A stretch of DNA of 64,000 nucleotides, from NCBI GenBank assembly GCA_018266795.1, contig JAFDZV010000042.1, forward strand, positions 2,308 to 66,307. The letters run 5' to 3'. Source of the DNA: Bacteroidota bacterium (GTDB lineage: Bacteria; Bacteroidota; Ignavibacteria; OLB7). Under the pieces are notes generated by a model that saw nothing but the letters and a program-made list of their open reading frames with translations, had not been told where the DNA came from and ran no database searches. The first letter of the stretch is position 1, and each line of letters opens with the position of its first letter. Of the stretch, positions 42,751-51,223 are shown in pieces. A program made the translations under genes and the position numbers.

Positions 42751-44868
42751 CTACTGCTTCTTGAAGAGCGACTCGTCCACCTTGCCGTCCACCACGTAGC
42801 TGAAATCCGTGAGCATGATCGTGGAGCCGGGCTGCGGCTCGAAGGAGACCTTGTGTGCGAGCATGATGCCTCCCTCGTTGTGCCAGTCGTCGTAGCTGAC
42901 AACGCCGTTCTCGGTGGACTCCACCGCCAACGGAAGGAATGTCTCCGGATTGAGATAGTAGATCACCGTCCCGTTCTTCGGATAGTTCACCTCGACGGCC
43001 ATGGCCTGCCTGCCGTTCACCGAGCGCATGCCAACCATGTTCAGCTTCCCCTTCAGCTCGTCCAAGTATGCCTCGTTGAGGATGTGGGAATCCTCCAGCA
43101 CCTTGTCGCGCTGGTCCGGCGGGAGCTCCTCCAGCGGCCCGCCGCTGCTGCGGCGCACCATCTTCCCATCGCTCACCATTTCCTGCTTGAACAGACCGAA
43201 GTCGTAGTAGGAGTAGACCTTGTTCGGCGCCACTTCCACCTTCTTCACCGTTCCCTTCAGATCGTGCCCCGCTATGCTTCCGCCGATCTTCGCCGTGCTT
43301 TGAATGGACTTCACGGAACGCAGCTTCTTCTTCCCTCCCATCGCCGTGAGCAGCTTCTCCCACGCCTGTTCCGCGGTCATCGTCACCTTGGCGCCCTTCG
43401 TGGCATCGCCGTTGTCCTCCGGCATCAGATCGGAATTCCACACTTCCACCTTGCCGAACTGATCCAGCTTGGACTTCACCTCGCTGGCCTTGCCGACCAC
43501 AACCACGGTCAGGTCGTCGTTGTTCAGATACTTCTTGGCAAGCCGCATCACATCGTCCGGTGTCACCGAGGCGTAGGCAGCCGTCAGCTTCTCGTAGTAA
43601 TCCTTCGGAAGACCGTAGAAGTCGATGGACTGCACGCGGATCGCCGTGGTGGTGGCGTCGGCCACCGACATGAGGAAGCCGCCAACGGAGGACTGGATGT
43701 TGCGCTGCAGCTCGTCATCCGGAACGCGCTGGGTCTGGATGCGGTCGATCTCGTAGAACATCTCCTTGAGCGCCGAATCCGTCACCGCATTGCGCACGTC
43801 CGCAACGGCCGTGAAATGCCCGCGATAGTAGTTGGCATCGAAGCCGCTGTACGGAGTGTAGGTATAGGCATGGGTCTCGCGAAGGTTCATCGCCAGACGG
43901 TTGCCCAGGCCGGTTCCGCCGCCGAGGATGCTGTTGAGCACGAACGCCTTCGGGCGATCCGGATCGCGGAACTCCGGCCCCTTGCCCAGAACGCGAATCG
44001 CGCTCTGCACCGCCGTCGGCCGGTCAACGAGCACGATCCGGCGTCCCTTCAGTTCAGGGAAGTTCGGCGGCAACTGCGAGGGCACCGGGCCCGTTGCCCA
44101 GTCGCCGAAGGCATGCTCCAGCATCGGTTCCAGCTCCTCGCGCGTCGTGCTGCCGATCACCGCAAGCGTTGCGTTTCCGGGCACGAAGTGAACGGAATGG
44201 AACTGCTTCAGCACGCTCGAGGAGAGATGCTTCAACGCCTCCTCGCTCGGCATCCGGCCGTACGGCGTCTCGCCGTAGAGCACCTTGTTGACTCCATACT
44301 CTGCGAGGAACTCGGCGCGCGCCTTCTGGGACTTCAGACCCGTGGTCTGCTCGGTCACGTACTTGGCCAGCTCGTCATCGGGGAACACCGGGTTCTTCAC
44401 GGCATCGGCGAAGAGATCGAGAATCTTCGTCATGTGCTTGCGAAGGCCGCCGGCCGTAACCGAGATGGCATCTGCGCTGGCGGAGGCATTGATGGAGCCG
44501 CCGATGAAGTCGATCAGCTTCGCGAACTCGAGCGACGTGCGGCTCTTGGTTCCCTTCACCATCTGATCGGCCACCGCGTCGGAAAGGCCCGGCAGGTCGC
44601 CGTCGGCACCGTTGCCACCACGCACCAGAAGGCGGAACGTGATGAGCGCGCGGTCGTCCTTGACGAAGAAGACCTTCAGCCCGTTCTTCAGCTTGAACTC
44701 ATCATAGTGCGGGAACGTGGCGGTCGGTGCGGGATCGGGTGCGGGCTGCTTGCTCCGGTCCACCTGCGCCGGCGAATTCTGCGACATGAGCATGAATAAT
44801 ACGGTGAATGGAAGGCATGCGCGAACAAGCCCGACGTTCCGGAATGAACGATTGGTTCTCATCAGCAT
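42751..44868 (-). CDS. M16-type peptidase homologue, inactive subunit
   Basis: This 705-residue protein has a signal peptide (about 35 residues) and two M16 half-domains: about 55-250 and 270-470 (VFFVKDDRALITFRLLVRGG, VHFVPGNATLAVIGSTTREE, NNDDLTVVVVGKASEV). In place of the metal motif HxxEH the protein reads LPGLSDAVADQM, so it is probably inactive, as in the non-catalytic subunits of paired M16 enzymes. The last 215 residues (from about 490) resemble LolA-like beta-sheet domains (NMVGMRSVNGRQAMAVEV, MLTDFSYVVDGKVD). It begins 3 bp after the active partner, so the two are co-translated. Confidence 0.9.
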   Translation of the reverse strand: MLMRTNRSFRNVGLVRACLPFTVLFMLMSQNSPAQVDRSKQPAPDPAPTATFPHYDEFKLKNGLKVFFVKDDRALITFRLLVRGGNGADGDLPGLSDAVADQMVKGTKSRTSLEFAKLIDFIGGSINASASADAISVTAGGLRKHMTKILDLFADAVKNPVFPDDELAKYVTEQTTGLKSQKARAEFLAEYGVNKVLYGETPYGRMPSEEALKHLSSSVLKQFHSVHFVPGNATLAVIGSTTREELEPMLEHAFGDWATGPVPSQLPPNFPELKGRRIVLVDRPTAVQSAIRVLGKGPEFRDPDRPKAFVLNSILGGGTGLGNRLAMNLRETHAYTYTPYSGFDANYYRGHFTAVADVRNAVTDSALKEMFYEIDRIQTQRVPDDELQRNIQSSVGGFLMSVADATTTAIRVQSIDFYGLPKDYYEKLTAAYASVTPDDVMRLAKKYLNNDDLTVVVVGKASEVKSKLDQFGKVEVWNSDLMPEDNGDATKGAKVTMTAEQAWEKLLTAMGGKKKLRSVKSIQSTAKIGGSIAGHDLKGTVKKVEVAPNKVYSYYDFGLFKQEMVSDGKMVRRSSGGPLEELPPDQRDKVLEDSHILNEAYLDELKGKLNMVGMRSVNGRQAMAVEVNYPKNGTVIYYLNPETFLPLAVESTENGVVSYDDWHNEGGIMLAHKVSFEPQPGSTIMLTDFSYVVDGKVDESLFKKQ

Positions 44869-44871
44869 CGA

Positions 44872-46224
44872 TCAATGCCCTCCCTTGGCTGCTGGATAAT
44901 ACTTCAAGATAACCCGGTTCTCGGGGACCAGATACTTCTTGGCCACGCGCTGAATGTCGTCGCGCGTAAGCGAGGTGTAGCGCTCGAACTCGGTATTGAT
45001 CACGCCCGGATCCTTGAAGAAGGTCTCGTAGGTGGCCAGCGCCTGGGCCTTGTCCAGATCGTCGTTGAACCGGCGCGCGAACTGCGTCTCCAGCTGGTTC
45101 AGCGCCTTGGTGAACTCCTCCTCGGTAACGCCGTTCTGCTGCACATTCTCGATCTCGTGGTTGAACGCCGTGCCCAACTGGTCCATCGAGACGGTTGGAT
45201 GCGACACCGCGAAGAGGCCCATCAGGCCGCCGAGCTCGAGATCGAACGGGAATGCCTGCACACCAACGGCGAGCTGATGCTGGTCGATCATGTTCTGATA
45301 GAGGCGCGAGCTGTTGCCGGTGGCGAGAATCGTGGAGAGCACCTCGATGGCATAGGCATCGTGCTCGCCGCGCTTCGGCGTACGGTAGGCGTAGAGGAGC
45401 GCTGGAAGCGGCGTGTTGTCCTCGCGAACATCAACCACCTTCTCGGACTTCCCCATCTCCAACTGGAACTGCGGACGAACGATGTCCTTGCCGCGCGGAA
45501 TGTCGGCGAAGTAATCCTTCACCAGCTGCTTCGTACGCTCCACGTCGATATCGCCAACGATGGCAAGCACCGCGTTGTTCGGCACATAGTAGGTCTTGTA
45601 GAAGTCGCGGAACTCGTCGATCCGCGCCTGATCGATGTACTGTGCCGAACCGATCGGCGTCCACGAATACGGCGTCCCTTCGGCAACGTACTTCGCAAGG
45701 TTCTCCAGTACCGATCCGTACGGCGTGTTGTCGTAGCGATTCTTTCGCTCCTCCTTCACCACACCGCGCTGTGTCTCCACGCCGATCTCCTCGACGCGCG
45801 CATGCAGCATCCGCTCGGACTCCAGCCAGAGCGCAAGCTTCAACTGGTTGGACGGAAGCTCGATCTGATAGCCGGTTTCATCGAACGTGGTAAACGCATT
45901 CAAACGTCCGCCGGCCGACTGGACGATCTTGTCGATCGAGTGCCGGGCGATGTTCTCGGTTCCCTCGAACATCAGATGTTCGAAGAAGTGCGCGAATCCG
46001 GTGCGATCCGGACGCTCGTTCTTGGAACCGACATGGTAGTGCACGAACGTTGCCACCACCGGTGCAGTTTTGTCGACGGACAGAATGACGCGAAGGCCGT
46101 TCGGCAGTTCGAACTTCGTGAAGTTCACCTTCGGAAGCTCGGACGTCTGCGCATTGACCGTAAGCGCCGTCGCCAGCGAAAGCCCTGCTACGATCGCATG
46201 GCACTTTCGGATGGGATACAGCAT
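44872..46224 (-). CDS. M16-type zinc peptidase, active subunit
   Basis: This 450-residue protein has a signal peptide (about 26 residues, ending VNAQ) and a complete M16B domain. The zinc motif HFFEH (His79, Glu82, His83) and the distal Glu about 76 residues later (GVVKEERKN) are intact. RKNRYDNTPYGSVLENLAKY and GVGVQAFPFDLELGGLMGLF-type features and the C-terminal RVILKYYPAAKG match the family. Together with the inactive partner it would form a heterodimeric periplasmic peptidase that degrades short peptides; this is the established role of paired M16B proteins. Confidence 0.94.
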   Translation of the reverse strand: MLYPIRKCHAIVAGLSLATALTVNAQTSELPKVNFTKFELPNGLRVILSVDKTAPVVATFVHYHVGSKNERPDRTGFAHFFEHLMFEGTENIARHSIDKIVQSAGGRLNAFTTFDETGYQIELPSNQLKLALWLESERMLHARVEEIGVETQRGVVKEERKNRYDNTPYGSVLENLAKYVAEGTPYSWTPIGSAQYIDQARIDEFRDFYKTYYVPNNAVLAIVGDIDVERTKQLVKDYFADIPRGKDIVRPQFQLEMGKSEKVVDVREDNTPLPALLYAYRTPKRGEHDAYAIEVLSTILATGNSSRLYQNMIDQHQLAVGVQAFPFDLELGGLMGLFAVSHPTVSMDQLGTAFNHEIENVQQNGVTEEEFTKALNQLETQFARRFNDDLDKAQALATYETFFKDPGVINTEFERYTSLTRDDIQRVAKKYLVPENRVILKYYPAAKGGH

Positions 46225-46474
46225 AGGTTCAGCTCGTCTGGGTATGGATGATTGATATATGCAACTCGCCTGTCAAAGTTCGGCAAGTTACGAAAAGATC
46301 GTACCGATGGCCCCGGGGAGTGGTCTCGAAACCCATTCATACGATTCCGTACTAACCTTCGTTGCTCGCGGCAGGGAGCGCCTGCAGGGCGCCCGCAGCG
46401 AGAGCTCGCGGCAGGAGTTCACGGCGGCCGCGCGCGGGTTTGCCGGCCAGTTGCCGCGTGCGTAGCTTCGATAC

Positions 46475-47176
46475 GTGCTCCGACATGGCAACAGACGTTC
46501 CCGTTTACCATCCCACTCCACCGCCGGAGGCGCGGCGCGCCCGTACCGGCCCGGGGAACAATTCCGCTACATCATCTTCAACAAGCCCTACGGCGTGCTC
46601 TCGCAGTTCACGCCGGCGGATGGCAGCGACAAGCCCACGCTTGCCGCGTTCGGCTTCCCGCCGCACGTCTATCCGGTGGGACGCCTGGATCACGACAGCG
46701 AAGGTCTGCTGCTCCTGAGCGACGATCCGGGGCTCACAGACTATCTGCTCAATCCGGCGCACCATCATACACGGACGTATCTGGCGCAGGTTGAGCGTAT
46801 CCCCGACGCCGAGGCGATCGATCGCCTCGAGAGAGGGGTGATCATCGAGGGGAAGCGCACGCGGCCGGCCGCCGCCGTTCTGCTGGCGCACCCGCCGCCG
46901 CTTCCCGAGCGCCCGGTTCCGATACGGTTCCGTCTGTCGGTCCCCACCGCATGGATCCGGCTTACACTCACCGAGGGGCGCAACCGTCAGGTACGCCGCA
47001 TGACCGCGGCGGTTGGGCATCCCACTCTGCGGCTGGTTCGCGAGCGTATCGGCAGGCTGGATCTTTTCAAACTCGGCATCGCTCCCGGCGCGTGGCGCCA
47101 TCTTACGATGCCGGAACTGCAGCTTGCGATGCAACAACGGCGGGGTTCTCGCCGTAGCGAACCGCCATCCGCATGA
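46475..47176 (+). CDS. rluE: 23S rRNA pseudouridine synthase, RluE type
   Basis: This 233-residue RsuA/RluB/RluE-family enzyme carries the catalytic Asp in VGRLDHDSEGLLLLS and the typical FRYIIFNKPYGVLSQFTP start of the catalytic domain and ends in ITLTEGRNRQVRRM-type residues. The absence of an N-terminal S4 domain matches RluE, which modifies U2457 of 23S rRNA in E. coli. The only in-frame start is the GTG at 46475; an ATG at 46485 in another frame encodes a plausible N-terminus (MATDVPVYHPTPPPE), so a frameshift at about 46550 is possible. Substrate assignment is by family. Confidence 0.87.
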   Translation: MLRHGNRRSRLPSHSTAGGAARPYRPGEQFRYIIFNKPYGVLSQFTPADGSDKPTLAAFGFPPHVYPVGRLDHDSEGLLLLSDDPGLTDYLLNPAHHHTRTYLAQVERIPDAEAIDRLERGVIIEGKRTRPAAAVLLAHPPPLPERPVPIRFRLSVPTAWIRLTLTEGRNRQVRRMTAAVGHPTLRLVRERIGRLDLFKLGIAPGAWRHLTMPELQLAMQQRRGSRRSEPPSA

Positions 47177-47329
47177 CGCGGCCCGACAACCTCGCCGCCG
47201 GGCACCGGCCTCAGACCGGAGTGCCGGCACTCCCCGGAATGGTGCCGGCACTCCGAATCGTGCGGTGAACCATTGCGAACGAAAATGCCATTGCCGGGGT
47301 TGAACGGAGAAAACCTGGATGAGTTACGT

Positions 47330-48271
47330 ATGAGCGCTCCGGCGATCAACATCTCTGGATTCGAGAAGATCTATCGTGCGCGGCGTCGCGGCGAGAACGA
47401 CGTGCACGCATTGAAACCGCTTACGCTTGCGATCGAGCCGGGGGAGGTGTTCGGGTTGCTCGGCCCCAACGGCGCGGGGAAGACCACGCTGGTGAAGCTG
47501 CTGCTGGGGATCGTTCATGCCACATCCGGAAGCGCAACGATCTGCGGGCATGCTGCCGGCACCACCGGGAGCAAGGCGCTGATCGGATATCTGCCGGAGA
47601 ATCATCGCTACCCTGCCTATCTGGCCGGAGAGGGCGTGCTCTCCTACTTCGGAAGCCTGAGCGGAATGGAGACGTCCGCCGTGCGGAAACGTTCCGCGAT
47701 GCTGCTGGAGCTGGTGAACATGACGAAGTGGCGCCGCACGCGCGTGCGCCAGTACTCGAAGGGAATGATGCAGCGTCTGGGCATCGCGCAGGCACTGTTG
47801 AACGATCCGCAGGTGGTGTTCCTGGACGAGCCGACCGACGGCGTCGATCCGGTTGGGCGCCGCGAGATCCGGGATGTGATCGGGCGCCTGCGCAACGAGG
47901 GGAAGACCATCTTTCTGAACAGCCATCTCCTCTCGGAAGTGGAATTGATATCGGATCGCGTGGCCATCCTGAAGCAGGGAGAGATGGTTCGCATCGGCAC
48001 GGTGCGCGAGCTCACCAGCAGCAGCAATGCCTATCACATCGCCGTTGCCGCCGACCGGGCGGAGGAATTTGCGGAGGCGATCGCGCCGTTCGGACCGGAA
48101 CGCATCGAGGGTGCGAGCGCGCTGATCACGGCGGACGCCGAACGCGTGAACCAGGCGATCGACAGTCTGCGGGCCCGCGGGCTGCTGATCACGGAGATCA
48201 CGCCGGCCCGGCGGAGCCTGGAGGATCTGTTCATGGACATCGTTGGCGACAACGGAGGTGATGCACGATGA
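47330..48271 (+). CDS. ABC-2 type transporter ATP-binding protein
   Basis: This 313-residue protein is the ATPase of an ABC exporter. Walker A is GPNGAGKTTLVKL, the signature is RQYSKGMMQRLGIAQ and Walker B is VVFLDEPTDGVDPVGRR; the switch His is in FLNSHLLSEVE. The C-terminal 80 residues form the extra domain found in ATPases that pair with ABC-2 permeases. It overlaps the permease gene by 4 bp (ATGA). Substrate is not indicated; a role in lipid, polysaccharide or drug export is possible. Confidence 0.95.
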   Translation: MSAPAINISGFEKIYRARRRGENDVHALKPLTLAIEPGEVFGLLGPNGAGKTTLVKLLLGIVHATSGSATICGHAAGTTGSKALIGYLPENHRYPAYLAGEGVLSYFGSLSGMETSAVRKRSAMLLELVNMTKWRRTRVRQYSKGMMQRLGIAQALLNDPQVVFLDEPTDGVDPVGRREIRDVIGRLRNEGKTIFLNSHLLSEVELISDRVAILKQGEMVRIGTVRELTSSSNAYHIAVAADRAEEFAEAIAPFGPERIEGASALITADAERVNQAIDSLRARGLLITEITPARRSLEDLFMDIVGDNGGDAR

Positions 48272-49290
48272 AGATTCGCGCTCTCGTCGCAGACACCTTC
48301 CGCGAGATCTACGCAAAGAAGGTGATCATCGGCATCGTGGTGATCGAGATCGTAACGCTGGTGATCACGGCGCTGATCCTCTTCTCCGGTGGAATGCAGC
48401 GCGAGTACCGCGAGGCCGCGCAGGGGACGAACGCGGACTCCGCCAGCACCTCCGGCCAGCACCCGGCGGCGCCCATCGGATCGGCGCCGTACGATACATC
48501 GCTTCTCGGGGCGGAGAGCGCCCCGCTTCCCGGCGCCACCCTCACCGACAGCGAGCGCGCGGCCGCGCATGCCGGCAGCAGCACGTTCCGCGACACCGCG
48601 GGCTCCAGGCTTCCGATCGCCATGCATGTGGACGGCAAGGCCATGCTGCGCGAGAAGGTGAAGGGGGCGATGGCCGGCTATGCAGGCGTGTTCGGCGCCA
48701 TCTCCATCCTCCTCGGCATCTTCATGGCAGCCGGCATCGTCTCGTCCATGATGGAGAAGGGCACCATCGATCTCCTCCTCTCGAAACCCCTCACCCGCTC
48801 CGCTCTCCTGTTCGGCCGCGCGCTCGGAGGTGTTGCCGCAGTGGCACTCAATCTCGCCCTCTTCGTAACCGCACTCTGGGCACTCTACGGATTTGCAAGC
48901 GGCGTCTGGCATCTTCCCTTTCTCGCGGCGGCGATCGCACTTCCGCTCTTCTCCTTCATCGTGACGTATGCCGGCGTCATCCTTCTCAACGTCTATACCG
49001 ACGGCTGGATGCTGCCGCTCAGTATCGCCTACATGCATACGGCCGTTCTCTCCCCCTTCCTCTTCTCGCGCGAACAGACACTCTTCTCGCTGGTCTCCAG
49101 TGCGGCACTGCGGAGCGTGATCGACGGCCTCTACTACGTGCTGCCGCAGACTGCCGACGTGATCAAGACGATGTCCGATATCATCTACAGCGGCAACGTG
49201 AGCAACGCCATGCCGTTCGTTCAGGGAACGATCTTCGCGGTGGTCTGCCTGGTCTGGGCTGCGTGGAAGTTTCAGCGCAAGGACTTCTAG
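48268..49290 (+). CDS. ABC-2 type transporter permease
   Basis: This 340-residue protein has an N-terminal helix (about 18-42), a soluble periplasmic loop rich in Ala/Ser/Pro (about 45-135), and about five further helices (145-165, 186-205, 210-235 and others) to the C-terminus, the layout of ABC-2 permeases. KGTIDLLLSKPLTRSALLFGR is typical of the coupling loop after the second helix. It is the co-translated partner of the ATPase upstream. The last codons lie in a 35-bp tandem duplication (49274-49353). Confidence 0.92.
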   Translation: MKIRALVADTFREIYAKKVIIGIVVIEIVTLVITALILFSGGMQREYREAAQGTNADSASTSGQHPAAPIGSAPYDTSLLGAESAPLPGATLTDSERAAAHAGSSTFRDTAGSRLPIAMHVDGKAMLREKVKGAMAGYAGVFGAISILLGIFMAAGIVSSMMEKGTIDLLLSKPLTRSALLFGRALGGVAAVALNLALFVTALWALYGFASGVWHLPFLAAAIALPLFSFIVTYAGVILLNVYTDGWMLPLSIAYMHTAVLSPFLFSREQTLFSLVSSAALRSVIDGLYYVLPQTADVIKTMSDIIYSGNVSNAMPFVQGTIFAVVCLVWAAWKFQRKDF

Positions 49291-49353
49291 AGAGATATGA
49301 AATATGACAGCGCAAGGACTTCTAGAGAGATATGAAATATGACAGCGCAAGGA
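49274..49353. repeat. 35-bp tandem direct duplication at the permease 3' end
   Basis: A 35-bp unit (49274-49308, beginning AGCGCAAGGACTTCTAG) is repeated exactly at 49309-49343 and its first ten bases a third time (49344-49353). The first copy contains the last codons and stop (TAG) of the permease gene, so the second copy re-encodes the C-terminus after the stop. Confidence 0.95.
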
Positions 49354-49433
49354 GGAGCACTTCACACATATTTCAGGGTGACAGGGCGGCAAGGATGGCT
49401 GGCGAGAGCGTCTGCCCACAATGCGCCGGTGAA

Positions 49434-49475
49434 GTCATCCTGACGACGAGCGAAGCGAGGAGGAAGGATCCTGAC
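49434..49475 (+). repeat. Left arm of inverted repeat around GIY-YIG fragment
   Basis: The arm begins GTCATCCTGACGACGAGC and ends AAGGATCCTGAC. It matches the reverse complement of 49685-49728, which begins GTCACCCTGAGTCGCG and ends GAAGGGTCCTGAC, with about 30 of 42 positions agreeing by eye. Confidence 0.75.
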
Positions 49476-49550
49476 GGAGTTGAGCCCGTGGTTGAGAACG
49501 CAATTTGTACAACCATGATTCATCCGTTCCGGTAATGCCAGTGTTGGGCC

Positions 49551-49640
49551 ATGTCCTATTACGTCTACATCCTGAGCAGCCCCACTCGAACGTTGTATGT
49601 CGGGATGACGAACGTAATAATCCCGAATGGCATGATCTGA
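49551..49640 (+). pseudogene. GIY-YIG nuclease fragment
   Basis: The reading MSYYVYILSSPTRTLYVGMT is the diagnostic N-terminus of the short GIY-YIG endonuclease family (UPF0213-like, usually about 90 residues), but after the first 21 codons homology is lost (NVIIPNGMI) and a stop follows at 49640. The catalytic Arg, Glu and Tyr further along are absent. It is therefore a truncated remnant, not a functional gene. Confidence 0.8.
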
Positions 49641-49684
49641 GCGAGGAGTGGTTACGCGATGATGGATGAGATCGGACCATGCTC

Positions 49685-49728
49685 GTCAGGACCCTTCGCC
49701 GCCCGCTGCGCGCGCGACTCAGGGTGAC
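49685..49728 (-). repeat. Right arm of inverted repeat around GIY-YIG fragment
   Basis: This is the reverse-complement partner of the arm at 49434-49475, 209 bp away. On the plus strand it begins GTCAGGACCCTTCGCC and ends CAGGGTGAC. Confidence 0.75.
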
Positions 49729-49803
49729 AATGCGGGAGTCACCGGCGATGAAACATGGGAACGCTCGCGCCAATTCGTAGACGCAGGGACGCGCCCCGTT
49801 ACA

Positions 49804-51123
49804 TCAGACGCCAAGTTGCATCCGTTGCGGATCGAGCACCAGCAGTGAGCTGTCGCCGTAGCTCAGGAATCGGTAGCCGGCGGCAAGCGCTTCCTGATAG
49901 AGCCTCCACCAGAGATCGCGCCCGAGCATTGCGCCCACCAGAAGAATCAGCGTGCTGTCCGGCTGGTGGAAGTTGGTGATCAGCGCATCGCACGCATGGA
50001 AGGTGTAGCCGGGAACGATCATGATTCCCGTGCGCCCGGTTATCGTCTCCATCCCCTGCGTCTCCCCCCACCGGTCAACGGCGGCAAGGGACTCCGGCAG
50101 CGAGGGAAGCTCGGGCAGCGCAGCGGCCAGCCGGTACGGATCCCACTGCTCAACATCCATCTCCCTCATTCCCCCGCACTCCCCGGCCAGCAACCGAACG
50201 CCGAACCAGTAGAGCGACTCCACCGTCCGCAGGCCCGTTGTGCCCACGATGACGAACGGCGCAGCATCGGGTGCGGCATCGCGCAGCCGGGCCTGTTGCA
50301 ACAGCGCCCCGAGCGCGGAGCGGCCAACCGCGATTCGCTCGCGGTGCATCTCGTGGTGAAGGATGTCCCCCTTCACCTGCCGGAAGGTTCCGGCGCCCAC
50401 ATGCAACGCAACGCGAGTCTGCAACACCCCCTTCGCAGCCAGCACGCCGAGCAGGCCGGGCGTGAAGTGAAGGCCCGCGGTTGGTGCGGCAACGGCTCCT
50501 TCCTGCTCGGCATAAACGGTCTGATAGGAGCCGGCATCGGCATCGGTGGCCTCACGATGGATATAGGGCGGCAGAGGGACGCGCCCCGCATGTTCCAGTA
50601 TGGCGGCGAAGCTCTCATCCGCCGGCCGCCAGCTGAACAGGATGGTGAATCCTTCCTCGCTCCGCCCCTCCAGATGTGCCCGCAGTTCCACCTCCCTTCC
50701 ATCGCCGATTGGAAACGTTCCGCACAGGAGCGGCTCGCGCTCCAGCTTGCGGGCCCCACCTACCATGCAGAGCCAGCGCGATTCGCCATGCGCGGCAAGC
50801 GCAAGGGCGGGATCGCGTACGGAGCCGGCAGGCTCCAGCAGGAACAGTTCAACGCGGCCGCCGGTTGCGCGATGCATCACGATGCGGGCCCGCACAACGC
50901 GCGTGGTGTTCAGCACCAGCATCGCGCCGGCTGGAATCATCCTCTCCAGATCGCGAAACCGATGGCCCGAAAGCGCACCGTCCGGAACCGAACAGACCAG
51001 CAGGCGGCTCTGATCGCGCTCCGCCAATGGGTGCTCGGCAATCCGGTCCGCCGGCAGATCGTAACGATACGCGGCCGGATCCACGGCGGGGAGATAGCGT
51101 GCGGGATCGATGTTGGAGGGCAT
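49804..51123 (-). CDS. queA: S-adenosylmethionine:tRNA ribosyltransferase-isomerase
   Basis: This 439-residue protein is QueA, which transfers the ribosyl part of SAM to preQ1 in tRNA to make epoxyqueuosine. AAPTAGLHFTPGLL, the LHVGAGTFRQVKGD segment, ITNFHQPDSTLILLV and YRFLSYGDSSLLV are diagnostic. It is longer than E. coli QueA (356), with extra residues at the N-terminus and in the middle. The ATG at 51123 is preferred; TATTATTG ends 3 bp before it. No other queuosine gene is in the window. Confidence 0.95.
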   Translation of the reverse strand: MPSNIDPARYLPAVDPAAYRYDLPADRIAEHPLAERDQSRLLVCSVPDGALSGHRFRDLERMIPAGAMLVLNTTRVVRARIVMHRATGGRVELFLLEPAGSVRDPALALAAHGESRWLCMVGGARKLEREPLLCGTFPIGDGREVELRAHLEGRSEEGFTILFSWRPADESFAAILEHAGRVPLPPYIHREATDADAGSYQTVYAEQEGAVAAPTAGLHFTPGLLGVLAAKGVLQTRVALHVGAGTFRQVKGDILHHEMHRERIAVGRSALGALLQQARLRDAAPDAAPFVIVGTTGLRTVESLYWFGVRLLAGECGGMREMDVEQWDPYRLAAALPELPSLPESLAAVDRWGETQGMETITGRTGIMIVPGYTFHACDALITNFHQPDSTLILLVGAMLGRDLWWRLYQEALAAGYRFLSYGDSSLLVLDPQRMQLGV

Positions 51124-51211
51124 GGCCAATAATACTCACGATGAGGCTCACGGCCGCACGCGGCAACGGCTCGTCACATTCCCGCCGGCGGGTGCTGGAT
51201 TTGCAATTGCG

Positions 51212-51219
51212 TAACTTCG
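51212..51219 (+). promoter_or_regulatory. TAACTTCG box immediately before the methyltransferase gene
   Basis: TAACTTCG begins 12 bp before the ATG at 51224, in the same sequence context (GTAACTTCGC) and at the same distance as at 2392. No good -33 TTG is visible. Confidence 0.4.
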
Positions 51220-51223
51220 CCGC

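Larger units (their letters stand above)
49291..49803. other. Repeat-rich intergenic region with GIY-YIG fragment
   Basis: These 513 bp hold, in order, the 35-bp tandem duplication, a half inverted-repeat at 49371-49383, a long inverted repeat pair (49434-49475 and 49685-49728) and a 29-codon fragment of a GIY-YIG nuclease (49551-49640) between its arms. The arms read roughly GTCATCCTGA...GAAGGATCCTGAC and have the look of repeats that are abundant in many genomes (GTCATCCTGA...GCGAAGGATC). Confidence 0.6.
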
